Positions 46,946 through 58,230 of a stretch of DNA of 64,000 bases are shown here, piece after piece (the first letter of the stretch is position 1; the number at the start of each line of letters is the position of its first letter). The notes beneath the pieces were generated by a model that saw only the letters and a list, made by a program, of their open reading frames with translations, was not told the DNA's origin and ran no database searches. The stretch comes from Mycolicibacterium grossiae. Lineage in GTDB: Bacteria > Actinomycetota > Actinomycetes > Mycobacteriales > Mycobacteriaceae. The translations under genes and the position numbers were made by a program. The stretch lies in the NCBI RefSeq assembly GCF_008329645.1, contig NZ_CP043474.1, positions 4,030,001 to 4,094,000 of the forward strand, read 5' to 3'.

Positions 46946-47605
46946 TCAGGTGCCGTCGGTGCGCAGCGCGTCGAGGACACCGGCGTACATCGTGGATTTG
47001 ATCGCGCTCAGCGTGCCCTTGTCCTTGCCGATGATCGGCGTCAACCGCGCGATCGAGGCCTCGACGAGGCCGTCCTCGGCGGCGGTGTCGTCGACCAGCC
47101 CCGCCCCGTGCGCCTCGGCGCCGCCGTAGCGGTGCCCCGTCGTCATCGCCATCACGGCGGTCTGGGGCGTCGACTTCGCCTGGATGAGGGCGGCCATGCC
47201 GGGCGTGAACGGGATGCGGATGTCGATCTCGGGGAAGCAGAAGTAGCCACGGTCGGCACGCATCACACGGAAGTCGTGCGCGATGGCCAGCATCGAGCCG
47301 GCGCCGAAGGCGTGACCGTTGACCGCCGCGACCGTCGGCAGCGGGAACGTCAGAATCCGCGCGAACAGCGCCTGCACGCGTCCGACGTACCACTGCATGC
47401 GGTCGCCGTGGGCCATCAGCCAGTCGAGGTCGAGGCCGTTGGAGTAGAACTTGCCGAGCCCGGTCGTCACCAGGCCCAGCGCTCGGTCCTCCACCTCGGC
47501 CAGGTGGCCGTCGATCGCGTCGAGCCACTCCGGGGAGAAGCGGTTCTCGTCGTCACCGAGCGTGAGCACGGCGATCTGGTCGCGGTAGTCGAGGCTGATC
47601 GTCAT
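46946..47605 (-). CDS. enoyl-CoA hydratase/isomerase family protein
   Basis: A 219-residue crotonase-fold protein. Oxyanion-hole stretches FYSNGLDLDWL and HAFGAGSMLAIAHDFRVM are visible, then FCFPEIDI. It is shorter than typical hydratases (about 260) because the C-terminal helix region is reduced. Located 27 bp after the TetR gene on the same strand, so it is probably its target operon. Confidence 0.85.
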   Translation of the reverse strand: MTISLDYRDQIAVLTLGDDENRFSPEWLDAIDGHLAEVEDRALGLVTTGLGKFYSNGLDLDWLMAHGDRMQWYVGRVQALFARILTFPLPTVAAVNGHAFGAGSMLAIAHDFRVMRADRGYFCFPEIDIRIPFTPGMAALIQAKSTPQTAVMAMTTGHRYGGAEAHGAGLVDDTAAEDGLVEASIARLTPIIGKDKGTLSAIKSTMYAGVLDALRTDGT

Positions 47606-47632
47606 GGCGGGGTTCCTCTCGTCGGGGTGCGG

Positions 47633-48235
47633 TCAGGCGGGCGGGATGGTCAGGACGGCGCGGACGGCGGCGGCCAGGCGGTCGCGCGCCGCCGGGTCCG
47701 TCGGGTCGGCACGCAGTAGCAGCGCGGTGGGCAGCTCGACGACGCACGTGCGGACGAGCGCCACCGCGCGGGCGTCCCCGCGGTCCCACAGGGCGCGCGC
47801 CAGTCGGATGAAGAGGTCGACGAGCGCGTCGTCGAGTCGCCGCAACGCGCCGGCGACGTCGTCGGGAAGGTCACCGGTGCGCAGTAGCTCGTCGCGCGAC
47901 ACGGTGAGCAGGAAGCGTGCCGACGTCGCGTCGTGGTCGAGGAATGTCGCCGGGCACAGCGCGGCCGCGACGACGGCATCCGTCGCGGGGGAACCGGCGG
48001 CGAGCACCTGGTCGACGGCATCGCGTTGCAGGGCGAGGAACTCCTCGGCGGCGCGCAGCCATGCCCGGCCGAGCAGCCCGCCGCGCGATCCGAACGCGTG
48101 GTACAGCGCGCCGTTGGACATGGTCGTCGAGTCGGACAGCGCACGGATCGTCACTGCGGCGATGCCCTCCTCGACGGCCAGCCGCTCGGCGACGTCGAGG
48201 ACGTGGCCGAGGTCGTGGACGCGCGGGCGGGGCAC
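47633..48235 (-). CDS. TetR-family regulator
   Basis: A 200-residue repressor from GTG 48235. N-terminal HTH: IAAVTIRALSDSTTMSNGAL and YHAFGSRGGLLGRAW. The C-terminal domain is a ligand-binding helical bundle. A perfect-armed palindrome 11 bp upstream is its likely operator. It precedes the enoyl-CoA hydratase gene, suggesting control of an acyl-CoA pathway. Confidence 0.88.
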   Translation of the reverse strand: MPRPRVHDLGHVLDVAERLAVEEGIAAVTIRALSDSTTMSNGALYHAFGSRGGLLGRAWLRAAEEFLALQRDAVDQVLAAGSPATDAVVAAALCPATFLDHDATSARFLLTVSRDELLRTGDLPDDVAGALRRLDDALVDLFIRLARALWDRGDARAVALVRTCVVELPTALLLRADPTDPAARDRLAAAVRAVLTIPPA

Positions 48236-48245
48236 CAGGGCAGAG

Positions 48246-48267
48246 TAACAGAGCGAGCGCTCTGTTA
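48246..48267. promoter_or_regulatory. TetR operator palindrome
   Basis: TAACAGAGCG and CGCTCTGTTA form a perfect 10-bp inverted repeat around AG. It begins 11 bp before the TetR start, fitting autoregulation. Confidence 0.7.
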
Positions 48268-48284
48268 TGCGGGACGGGGATTGC

Positions 48285-48352
48285 CTTCGCGAGATCGACG
48301 CCAGGGCTGCGATCTGGTGCCGCGGCACGACCCTCGTGTCGATCTCGCGAAG
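48285..48352. repeat. 15-bp inverted repeat with 38-nt loop
   Basis: CTTCGCGAGATCGAC at 48285-48299 pairs perfectly with 48338-48352; the inner bases are also partly complementary. It lies between the secreted-protein gene (3' end) and the TetR promoter. It may be a terminator or an intergenic repeat family member. Confidence 0.65.
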
Positions 48353-48441
48353 AATCATTGAGATTGCGTCCACGGCTGTGGATGGCGCCGGATCGCGACC
48401 CTCGGCGCGATCTCGACGGCACGGCCGCGCGATGCCAGGGC

Positions 48442-49341
48442 TCAGCCGAAGGTCTCGGTGCCCTCCGGGCTGACGACGAAGCCCTGCACGCGACCGTCGA
48501 GCGTGCCGTAGCAGGCGACGCCGCCGGTGATGGCCATGCACGTCGCGCCGGTGCCGTGCACCCGGTAACCGACCGGCAGCTGCCGGATCACGCCCGGGTA
48601 GGCGGGGGTGCTGAACTTGGGCTGGTCGGTGCGGCGGATGCCGGTGGCCCCGGGCAGGTCGGTGAACACCTCGTTCTCACCACCGGTGACGCGGGGCAGC
48701 GGGCCGTCGCAGCCGATCGAGCCGCCGCTGAACACGGCGATCGAACACGTCAGCCCACCCTCGACGGTGAACACCGGGAACAGGTTCTTCGCGCCCGAGC
48801 CGACGAGGTAGGTGTCGTCGCCGACCACGAAGTCGTTCGGATCGGGGAAGCCCTGCGGCAGGCCGTCGGTGGCGGGACCGACGCCGGTGCGGCTCGGCGA
48901 GACCACGAACCACTGCGTGGCGGGCGTGCCCTTGGTGCAGGCCGTGCGCGCGCCCGGGCCGACCGCGCACTCGATGTCGCCCAGCGAGAGCTTCTGCCCG
49001 TCGTGCAGCACGGGTGCGGCACCGCCGGTCGGCTTGACGAAACGCGGTGTGGACGTCGCGCGCAACCCGCGGACCTGGACGTCGTCGGACAGCACGATCT
49101 GGTTGGCGCCGATCAGCGCGGCAGGCAGCTTTCCGTCGCACCCGGCGACGCCGCGGCTGGGCTGGATGGCGCACAGCAGGCCGTCGGGCGTCTGGAAGTA
49201 GGCCTCGTCACCCGACGCGTACGGATAGGCCGACACCTCGGTGTAGCCGCTGAGATCCGGCATGGGTGTCTGGGCGTGCGCCGCGGGGGAGAGGCCGATC
49301 GCGGCGGTCACCGCCGCGAGGAGGATCAGTACGAAACGCAT
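48442..49341 (-). CDS. secreted hypothetical protein with internal duplication
   Basis: A 299-residue exported protein. Signal peptide MRFVLILLAAVTAAIGLSPA with cleavage after AHA. Two similar halves each contain a Cys-bearing pattern (GLLCAIQPSRGVAGCDG and GLTCSIAVFSGGSIGCDGPL), pointing to duplicated small beta domains with disulfides. Conserved in mycobacteria, function unknown. ATG 49341 is chosen; a TTG nine bases upstream is also in frame. Confidence 0.75.
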   Translation of the reverse strand: MRFVLILLAAVTAAIGLSPAAHAQTPMPDLSGYTEVSAYPYASGDEAYFQTPDGLLCAIQPSRGVAGCDGKLPAALIGANQIVLSDDVQVRGLRATSTPRFVKPTGGAAPVLHDGQKLSLGDIECAVGPGARTACTKGTPATQWFVVSPSRTGVGPATDGLPQGFPDPNDFVVGDDTYLVGSGAKNLFPVFTVEGGLTCSIAVFSGGSIGCDGPLPRVTGGENEVFTDLPGATGIRRTDQPKFSTPAYPGVIRQLPVGYRVHGTGATCMAITGGVACYGTLDGRVQGFVVSPEGTETFG

Positions 49342-49393
49342 CGCATGCAAGGTAGCTCGTGGCGACCTGCGAACCCCATTCGAGAGAACCTGC

Positions 49394-50335
49394 TCACGCC
49401 CGCAGCGTCTCCTGCGGGTAGGCGCCGAACTGCTGGCGGTAGCGCGACGCGAAGCGCCCAGTGTGAGCGAACCCCCACTTGACCGCCACCTGCGTCACGG
49501 TGACGAGGTTGGGGTCGGCATCGAGCAGATCCCGGTGGGCGCGCTGCAGCCGGACCTGCCGGGTGTACTCCATCGGCGTGCAATCGAGGTAGCGCCGGAA
49601 CATGTACTGCACGCCGCGCGGCGTCAGGTACACGTGCTGGGCGAGGTCGGAGATCGTGATGTCGTTGTGCGCGTTCTCCTCGACGTACGCGATGGCCCGC
49701 CGCAGCGTCGTCGGCGTCGCGTCGTGGCGGTCGGCGGCCGTGGCCTCGGCTTGGGCATTGGTGGGGAACGTGTCGAGCACGATGCTCGCCAGGTGCGACG
49801 TCGCCGTCGAGGCGACGAGCGTCGAGGCATGGGCGCGCGGCGTGCCGGCGACCGTGGTCCGCAGGTAGTCCAGGAAGGCGCTCAGTCGCTGCCCGGCTTC
49901 CGGCGTCACGGGCCGGTGGCCCAGTAGACGCACCGGCGTGGACCCGCCCTCGGCGCTGGCAACCCGATCCAATTCCCGGGTGTCGAGCATCGCGAGGTCG
50001 TAGGTCGCCGCGCACACCCTCCCCGAGTAGGGCAGACCAGGCGGCGCGACGAGCGTGACGTCGCCCGGACCGTAGACGTCGTCGACGCCGTTGAAGCTGG
50101 ACGCGATGCTGCCCGAGCGCACGCGGCACAGCGTCACCTTCTCGAGCGGATTGGCGTCGTAGCCCATGTCATAGGTGAGGCTGAGCTGGTCGACGGCGAT
50201 CGACCCCAGCCAGCGACGCTCGATGCGCGTGCGGGGGGACTCGCCCTCGCCGCCGATCTGCATCTTCGTGTAGGCCTTGACGAGGAAGTCCTCGGTGGCC
50301 CCGATGTCCGTGCTGTCGAACGACATGTCCTGCAC
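49394..50335 (-). CDS. AraC-family transcriptional regulator
   Basis: A 313-residue regulator. The N-terminal AraC ligand-binding-like domain covers residues 30-170; the C-terminal double HTH is DITISDLAQHVYLTPRGVQY (helix-turn-helix 1) and VTVTQVAVKWGFAHTGRFAS with RYRQQFGAYP (HTH 2). The GTG start at 50335 has GGAGGT 5 bp upstream; ATG 50326 is an alternative. Target and ligand unknown. Confidence 0.85.
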   Translation of the reverse strand: MQDMSFDSTDIGATEDFLVKAYTKMQIGGEGESPRTRIERRWLGSIAVDQLSLTYDMGYDANPLEKVTLCRVRSGSIASSFNGVDDVYGPGDVTLVAPPGLPYSGRVCAATYDLAMLDTRELDRVASAEGGSTPVRLLGHRPVTPEAGQRLSAFLDYLRTTVAGTPRAHASTLVASTATSHLASIVLDTFPTNAQAEATAADRHDATPTTLRRAIAYVEENAHNDITISDLAQHVYLTPRGVQYMFRRYLDCTPMEYTRQVRLQRAHRDLLDADPNLVTVTQVAVKWGFAHTGRFASRYRQQFGAYPQETLRA

Positions 50336-50439
50336 GACGTACCTCCATGGCGCAGCAATCACTCCGGCCGAGGCCCGGACTGCTTCACCCCGTGGATACG
50401 ACCTTACGTCAACACCCCGACCGCTACCGCGCCCGCGGG

Positions 50440-51132
50440 TCAGCCGAAGTAGACCTCGCCACCCGTCGGGTAGCCGCCACCCTCGGTGGCGATGTGCACG
50501 TGCGTGTAGTGGTCGGCATCGGCCGAGCCGTAGTGCCCCATCACGTGCGGCGAGCCGCTGCGCGACCAGATGACCTGCCGCCAGATGACGTGGTCGAGAG
50601 CGAAGCGGTCCTTGTTGGCCAGCGTGTAGGCCACCACCTCGTTGCCCAGCGCGCGGCCCGCGGCGGTGTTCCAGTTCGGGATCATCACGTCGATGGCGAG
50701 CCCGCTGGGATGCCACTTCAGGTGGTCCGCGCGGACGCCACCGATCGCCTGGACCTCCGGGAAGACCGCGCTGATGGCTCGGGCGGCCAGGATGGTCTTG
50801 ATCTGCAGGCCGGTCTCGGGAGCGACGCCGGGCGGCAACGTGCGGCGCCCGCTGCGGCTGGCCGAGCCGGCGCTGAGCACCACCGACTCGCCGGGTGGCG
50901 GACTGTAGAGAAACCGCACCGACGCCCCGGCCCCACCGCCGTCGGCGGCGACCACCTCCGCGCAGCAGTCCTGGGCGACGCGTGCGGCGGTGGCCGTGGA
51001 GGGGACCGGAGCGGCGGCGGTCGCCCCGGAGGCGAGGAAGGCGACGGCGGGGACGACGACGGCAGCCACGGCGACCGACCAGCGGCGGCGGCGCCGGGGC
51101 TTGGCTAACGAGTGCCGTCCCACGCCCTGCAC
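50440..51132 (-). CDS. exported M15-like peptidase or cell-wall hydrolase
   Basis: A 230-residue protein with a basic N-terminus and signal segment (VAVAAVVVPAVAFLASGATA). The C-terminal half has zinc-peptidase features of the M15 superfamily: WHPSGLAIDVMIP with His and Asp ligands, and HYTHVHIATEGGGYP with the His-x-His ligand. This suggests peptidoglycan cleavage outside the membrane. GTG 51132 or 51123 could be the start. TAACA/TAACG half-sites lie upstream on the plus strand (51135-51150), too far apart (11 bp) for a clear MtrA site. Confidence 0.72.
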   Translation of the reverse strand: MQGVGRHSLAKPRRRRRWSVAVAAVVVPAVAFLASGATAAAPVPSTATAARVAQDCCAEVVAADGGGAGASVRFLYSPPPGESVVLSAGSASRSGRRTLPPGVAPETGLQIKTILAARAISAVFPEVQAIGGVRADHLKWHPSGLAIDVMIPNWNTAAGRALGNEVVAYTLANKDRFALDHVIWRQVIWSRSGSPHVMGHYGSADADHYTHVHIATEGGGYPTGGEVYFG

Positions 51133-51256
51133 GATAACAGCTTGGTAACGGTGCCACGGCAACGATGGGAGCGGCTCGGGAAGGCATCTCCGACCGGCCG
51201 GCCGACGCGTAGTCCTACTCGTGGTTCGGCGCGCCCGCACGCGGCATGCTGAGGTC

Positions 51257-52588
51257 ATGTCGCTCACCACGCCCGCCCCGGGGCCCGATCCCGCCGCCGC
51301 GAGCGCCCCGCCGGACCGCGATCGCGCCGTCGACGTCGCACGGATCGCGGCGCTGCTCGTCGTCATGTTCGGGCACTGCGCACTGCTGCTCGCGACCATC
51401 GACCGGACCGGCCTGCGGATCGGCAACATCCTCGGCGAACTCCCGGCACTGGCCCCGATCACCTGGGTGGTGCAGGTCATGCCGTTGTTCTTCCTCGCCG
51501 GCGGCGCGGCGGGCGCATACGGCTGGCACGCCGACCGGCGCTGGGGGACGTGGCTGTTCACCCGCGCGCAGCGGCTGTGCCGCCCCGCCTTCTGGTACCT
51601 CGCCGCATGGTCGGTGGGCGTCGCGGTGGTCGGTCTCGTCCTGGGCGCCGACTCGGCCGCCGACATAGGCCGGGAAGCGGTGGCGTTGCTGTGGTTCCTC
51701 GGCGTCTACCTCGTCGCGCTGGCGTTCGTGCCGCTGCTGACCCGGCTGCGCTCGCTCGGCGCGGTGGTCGCCGTGCTGGTCGGACTCCTCGCCGTCACCG
51801 CCGCCCTCGACGCGCTGCGCCTCGCGGTGGACGATCCGCAGCTCGCCGTGGCGACGTTCCTCACGGTGTGGCTGATCCCGATGACCGTGGGCGTGGCCTA
51901 CGCGCGCCGGTTGATCGGGGTGCGTGTCGCGCTGGGCGCGGCGGCGGCGGCCCTCGCCGCGCAGGTACTGCTCGCCGTCGTCGGGCCGTACCAGGTGTCG
52001 CTGGTCGTCACCGGCACCGACCTGATGTCGAACGTGTCACCGCCCACCCTGCTGCTCGGCCTGCACTGCACGTGGATGTCGATGGCGTTCGTCGCGGCGG
52101 CCGGACCGATCCGCCGGTGGGCGGCACGGCCACGTGTCTGGCGTGCCGTCGTCGTCGGCAACGGCGGCGCAATGACGCTCTACCTGTGGCACATCCCCGC
52201 GATCGCCGTGGCGACGTTCGCCCTGCACGCCGTGGGACTCGACGCCTACGACGTGACCGCCGCGGACTTCTGGCCGATGCTGGCGCTGCGCGCGCTGGTC
52301 TTCGCCGTCGTCATGGCGGTCCTGTTCCGGGTGCTCTCGCCCCTGGAGCACCGCCGGCTGCCGTGGTGGGACAGCGCGCCGCGGGCGACGGGCGTCTGGG
52401 CCGCCACGGCCGGTGCGCTGGTGTGCGTGGCCGGCGTGGCGCTGGTCCTGCTGGCCAAGAACGGGCTGACCGGCGTCGACGGCTGGACGACGCTGGCGTG
52501 CTTCGTGGCCTCCGCGGCGGCGGCCCGGGTGAGTGCCGGGATCGACGCCCGCGCGTCGCTGGCGGAGCCCGTCGGAGGGAGCCGGTAG
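51257..52588 (+). CDS. acyltransferase-3 family membrane protein
   Basis: A 443-residue protein with about ten membrane helices. The N-terminal pattern DRAVDVARIAALLVVMFGHC carries the family RxxD-like and catalytic His elements (OafA/NodX type), moving acyl groups to extracytoplasmic sugars. Other helix segments: VMPLFFLAGGAAGAYGW; GGAMTLYLWHIPAIAVATF. ATG 51257 with GAGGTC just upstream. Gap of 9 bp to tex. Confidence 0.82.
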   Translation: MSLTTPAPGPDPAAASAPPDRDRAVDVARIAALLVVMFGHCALLLATIDRTGLRIGNILGELPALAPITWVVQVMPLFFLAGGAAGAYGWHADRRWGTWLFTRAQRLCRPAFWYLAAWSVGVAVVGLVLGADSAADIGREAVALLWFLGVYLVALAFVPLLTRLRSLGAVVAVLVGLLAVTAALDALRLAVDDPQLAVATFLTVWLIPMTVGVAYARRLIGVRVALGAAAAALAAQVLLAVVGPYQVSLVVTGTDLMSNVSPPTLLLGLHCTWMSMAFVAAAGPIRRWAARPRVWRAVVVGNGGAMTLYLWHIPAIAVATFALHAVGLDAYDVTAADFWPMLALRALVFAVVMAVLFRVLSPLEHRRLPWWDSAPRATGVWAATAGALVCVAGVALVLLAKNGLTGVDGWTTLACFVASAAAARVSAGIDARASLAEPVGGSR

Positions 52589-52597
52589 GGTCTCGGC

Positions 52598-54985
<2,388 letters not shown>

Positions 54986-55001
54986 GCGGACGCGGGAGCG
55001 G

Positions 55002-57857
55002 TCAGCGGTGCAGCAGCGACGCCGACCGCGGCCGTTCCCGCACCACCTGCGGCCACCAGAACCACCGGCCCATCAGGGCGGCGATCGCCGGGGTCATGAA
55101 GGCACGCACCACCAGCGTGTCGAACAGCAGGCCCAGCCCGATGGTCGTGCCGACCTGCGCCACCACCGTCATCTCGCTGACCATCATCGCCATCATGGTG
55201 AACGCGAACACCAGGCCCGCGGCCGTGACGACCGACCCGGTACCGCCCATCGCGCGGATGATGCCGGTCTTGATGCCGGCGTGCAGTTCCTCCTTGAGGC
55301 GCGCCACCAGCAGCAGGTTGTAGTCCGCGCCGACCGCCAGCAGGACGATCACCGCCATGGCCATGACCATGAAGTGCAACGGGATGCCGAGCACGTGCTG
55401 CCACACCAGCACCGACAGGCCGAACGACGCGCCCAGTGACAGCACGACGGTGCCGACGATCACCGAGGCGGCGACCAGGCTGCGCGTGATGATCAGCATG
55501 ATGATGAAGATCAGCGAGAGCGCCGCGATGCCGGCGATGATCATGTCGTAGGTGTTGCCGTCGCGCATGTCCTTGAACGCCGACGCGGTGCCGCCGACGT
55601 AGACCTTCGCGCCCTCCAGCGGCGTGCCCTTGATCGCCTCGGTGGCCGCCGTCTTGATGGCCGGAATGCGGTCGATGCCGTCGGCGGACAGCGGGTCACC
55701 CTCGTGGGAGATGATGAACCGCACCGACTTTCCGTCGGGCGAGATGAAGCTCTCCATGCCGCGCTTGAAGTCCTCGTTGTCGAAGATCTCCGGCGGCAGG
55801 TAGAAGGTGTCGTCGTTCCAGGAGTCGTTGAACGCGTCGCTCATCGCGCTCTGGTTCTCCGACGCGGCGGCCATCTGATCCTGCAGACCGCCCTGGGTGG
55901 CCTGCATCGTCAGCATCATCTCGCGCTGCCGCTCCAGCGTCTCGATCTGCTGGGGCATGAGCGCCTGCAGCTGCGGCAGCAACTCGGCCAACTGCTCGAT
56001 GTGCGGCACGATCTCGGCGAACGAGTCGGTGGTGGTGTTGACGCCGTCGAGGGTGTCGAACACCGACCGGATCGCCCAGCACCCCGGGATGTCGTAACAG
56101 TGCGGTTCCCAGTAGAAGTAGTTGCGGATCGGCCGGAAGAAGTCGTCGAAGTTCGAGATGTAGTCGCGCAGTTCGGAGACGTCGACGAGCATCTGCTTGG
56201 TCTTGACCACCATCTCCTGGGTGACGGCGTTCATCTGACCCATCAGCGACACCATCGTGCGCAGGGTGCCGATGGTGTTCTGGAGCTGGTCGGCCTGCAC
56301 CAGCATGTCGGCCATGCGGTCCTGGTTGTACTTGCGGTTCAGGTCCTGGCTGACGCCGGACAGGCCCATCTGCGCCGGGATGGTGCTGAACTCGACCGGC
56401 TTGCCGTCGGGCCGCGTGATCGCCTGGACGCTGCCGACGCCCTGCACGCGGAACACCGCCTTGGCGATCTTGTCGATCACCAGGAAGTCCGCCGAATCGC
56501 GCAAATCGTGGTCGGTCTCGACGAGCAGGAGCTCGGGGTTCATGCGGGCCGGGTCGAAGTGCCGTTCGGCAGCGGCGAAACCCTGGTTGGCCGGTAGGTC
56601 CGTCGGCAGGTACTTGCGGTCGTTGTAGTTCGGCTCGTAGCCCGGCAGGGTGAGCAGGCCGATCAGGGAGAGCGCGATGGTCGCCAGCAGCACGGGGCCC
56701 GGCCACCGCACGATGACGGCGCCGATCTTGCGCCAGCCGCGGATGCGCATCGCCCGCTTGGGTTCCAGCCACCCCCAGCGCGTGACGACCGTGATGAGCG
56801 CCGGCCCGAGGGTCAGCGCCACCAGCACTGCGACCGTCATGCCGACGGCCAGCGGGATGCCGAGGGACTGGAAGTACGGCAACCGGGTGAAGGACAGGCA
56901 GAACGTGGCACCGGCGATGGTGAGGCCGGAGCCCAGCACCACGTGCGCCGTGCCGGCGAACATCGTGTAGTACGCCTGCTCCTTGCCCTCGCCCAGACTG
57001 CGAGCCTCCTGATAACGACCGACCAGGAAGATCGCGTAGTCCGTGGTGGCCGCGATCGCCAGCGTCACCAGCAGCTGGGTCGCGAACGTCGACAGACCGA
57101 TCAGTTCGAAGTGGCCCAGGAACGCCACCACGCCGCGCGAGGCCGCCAGCCCCAGCACCACGACGACGAGCGTGAGCACCACCGTGCGCAACGACCGGTA
57201 CACCAGCAGCAGCATGGTGATGATGACGCCGAACGTCGCGAGTTCGATGGCCCGCACGCTGCGGTCGCCGGCGATCTGCTGGTCGGCGGCCAGCGCGGAA
57301 CCACCCGTCACGTACACCGCGACGCCCGGCGGCGGCTGCATCCCCTTGACGAGGTCCTGCACCGCCTGCACGGACTCGTTGGCCAGCGCCTCGCCCTGAT
57401 TGCCGGCGAGGTACACCTGCACGTAGGCCGACTTCAGGTCGTCGCTCTGCGCGCCGGCCTCGGTGAGTGGGTCACCCCAGAAGTCCTGCACGTGCTCGAC
57501 GTGCTGCGCGTCGGCCTCCAGTCGGTCGACCATGTCGTTGTAGAAGCGGTGCGCGTCGTCGCCGAGCGGGCGATCGCCCTCCAGCACGATCATCGCCGAG
57601 CTGTCGGAGGTGAACTCGTCGAACACCGTGCCGACGCGCTTCATCGCGATCACCGACGGCGCGTCCGCCGGACTCATCGACACCGAGCGCTCCTGGCCCA
57701 CGACCTCCAGCTGCGGGACCGTCATGTTGAGGACGGCGATCAGCGCGATCCAGCCGAGGATGATGGGCACGGCGAGCCGCCGGATCCACCTCGCGATGCC
57801 GCTGTGGTGCGGGGCGCGATCGGGGCGGGCGGCCGGCTCGGTCGTCGGCGCACTCAT
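55002..57857 (-). CDS. MmpL-family RND transporter
   Basis: A 951-residue membrane transporter for lipids or siderophores. Twelve helices in two sets with periplasmic domains; family signatures include TTDYAIFLVGRYQEARSLGE and GADYNLLLVARLKEELHAG, with Asp-Tyr pairs of the proton relay. The second periplasmic domain has a coiled-coil region (about 520-650), typical of MmpL4/5-type proteins. No mmpS gene is adjacent. The IdeR-like box 28 bp upstream suggests iron control, as for siderophore-exporting MmpL4. Confidence 0.92.
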   Translation of the reverse strand: MSAPTTEPAARPDRAPHHSGIARWIRRLAVPIILGWIALIAVLNMTVPQLEVVGQERSVSMSPADAPSVIAMKRVGTVFDEFTSDSSAMIVLEGDRPLGDDAHRFYNDMVDRLEADAQHVEHVQDFWGDPLTEAGAQSDDLKSAYVQVYLAGNQGEALANESVQAVQDLVKGMQPPPGVAVYVTGGSALAADQQIAGDRSVRAIELATFGVIITMLLLVYRSLRTVVLTLVVVVLGLAASRGVVAFLGHFELIGLSTFATQLLVTLAIAATTDYAIFLVGRYQEARSLGEGKEQAYYTMFAGTAHVVLGSGLTIAGATFCLSFTRLPYFQSLGIPLAVGMTVAVLVALTLGPALITVVTRWGWLEPKRAMRIRGWRKIGAVIVRWPGPVLLATIALSLIGLLTLPGYEPNYNDRKYLPTDLPANQGFAAAERHFDPARMNPELLLVETDHDLRDSADFLVIDKIAKAVFRVQGVGSVQAITRPDGKPVEFSTIPAQMGLSGVSQDLNRKYNQDRMADMLVQADQLQNTIGTLRTMVSLMGQMNAVTQEMVVKTKQMLVDVSELRDYISNFDDFFRPIRNYFYWEPHCYDIPGCWAIRSVFDTLDGVNTTTDSFAEIVPHIEQLAELLPQLQALMPQQIETLERQREMMLTMQATQGGLQDQMAAASENQSAMSDAFNDSWNDDTFYLPPEIFDNEDFKRGMESFISPDGKSVRFIISHEGDPLSADGIDRIPAIKTAATEAIKGTPLEGAKVYVGGTASAFKDMRDGNTYDMIIAGIAALSLIFIIMLIITRSLVAASVIVGTVVLSLGASFGLSVLVWQHVLGIPLHFMVMAMAVIVLLAVGADYNLLLVARLKEELHAGIKTGIIRAMGGTGSVVTAAGLVFAFTMMAMMVSEMTVVAQVGTTIGLGLLFDTLVVRAFMTPAIAALMGRWFWWPQVVRERPRSASLLHR

Positions 57858-57884
57858 CGGAACGGGGGAACTCCTCGGGCGGCG

Positions 57885-57903
57885 TTAGGTCAGGCTTACT
57901 CGG
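57885..57903. promoter_or_regulatory. IdeR-like iron box upstream of mmpL
   Basis: TTAGGTCAGGCTTAC matches the first 15 bases of the remembered IdeR consensus TTAGGTTAGGCTAACCTAA at 13 positions; the final four differ. It lies 28 bp before the mmpL start. Confidence 0.55.
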
Positions 57904-58034
57904 CGTCGTCAGTAAAGCAGACGAGACGACGTCCTCGGTCCGTCCGCTGAGCACTTTCACAGATTCGTCAACCCCCGGGCACCCGGCGATCGTCCGGCCG
58001 TCGCGCGGGCGCCGACTCCCGCTAGGGTCGCGAC

Positions 58035-58223
58035 ATGCGCTTCGCCCTGATCTGCCTTGGTGTCTTCGTCGCGCTGTGCGGCCTGCTGTTCACGCTGCAG
58101 GGAATCGGCGTGGTCGGCGGCAGTCCGATGAGCAACACCACGACGTGGTCGGTGCTCGGGCCGATCATCGCGCTCGTCGGCGTGGGCGTGGCCGTCGTCG
58201 CGGCGCGCAGCCGTCGCCGCTGA
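58035..58223 (+). CDS. small two-helix membrane protein
   Basis: A 62-residue protein with two hydrophobic helices (FALICLGVFVALCGLLFTLQ; WSVLGPIIALVGVGVAVVAA) and a basic C-terminus. Conserved-looking mycobacterial small membrane protein without known role. ATG start; converges with the TetR gene 7 bp later. Confidence 0.7.
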   Translation: MRFALICLGVFVALCGLLFTLQGIGVVGGSPMSNTTTWSVLGPIIALVGVGVAVVAARSRRR

Positions 58224-58230
58224 CGGCCAC

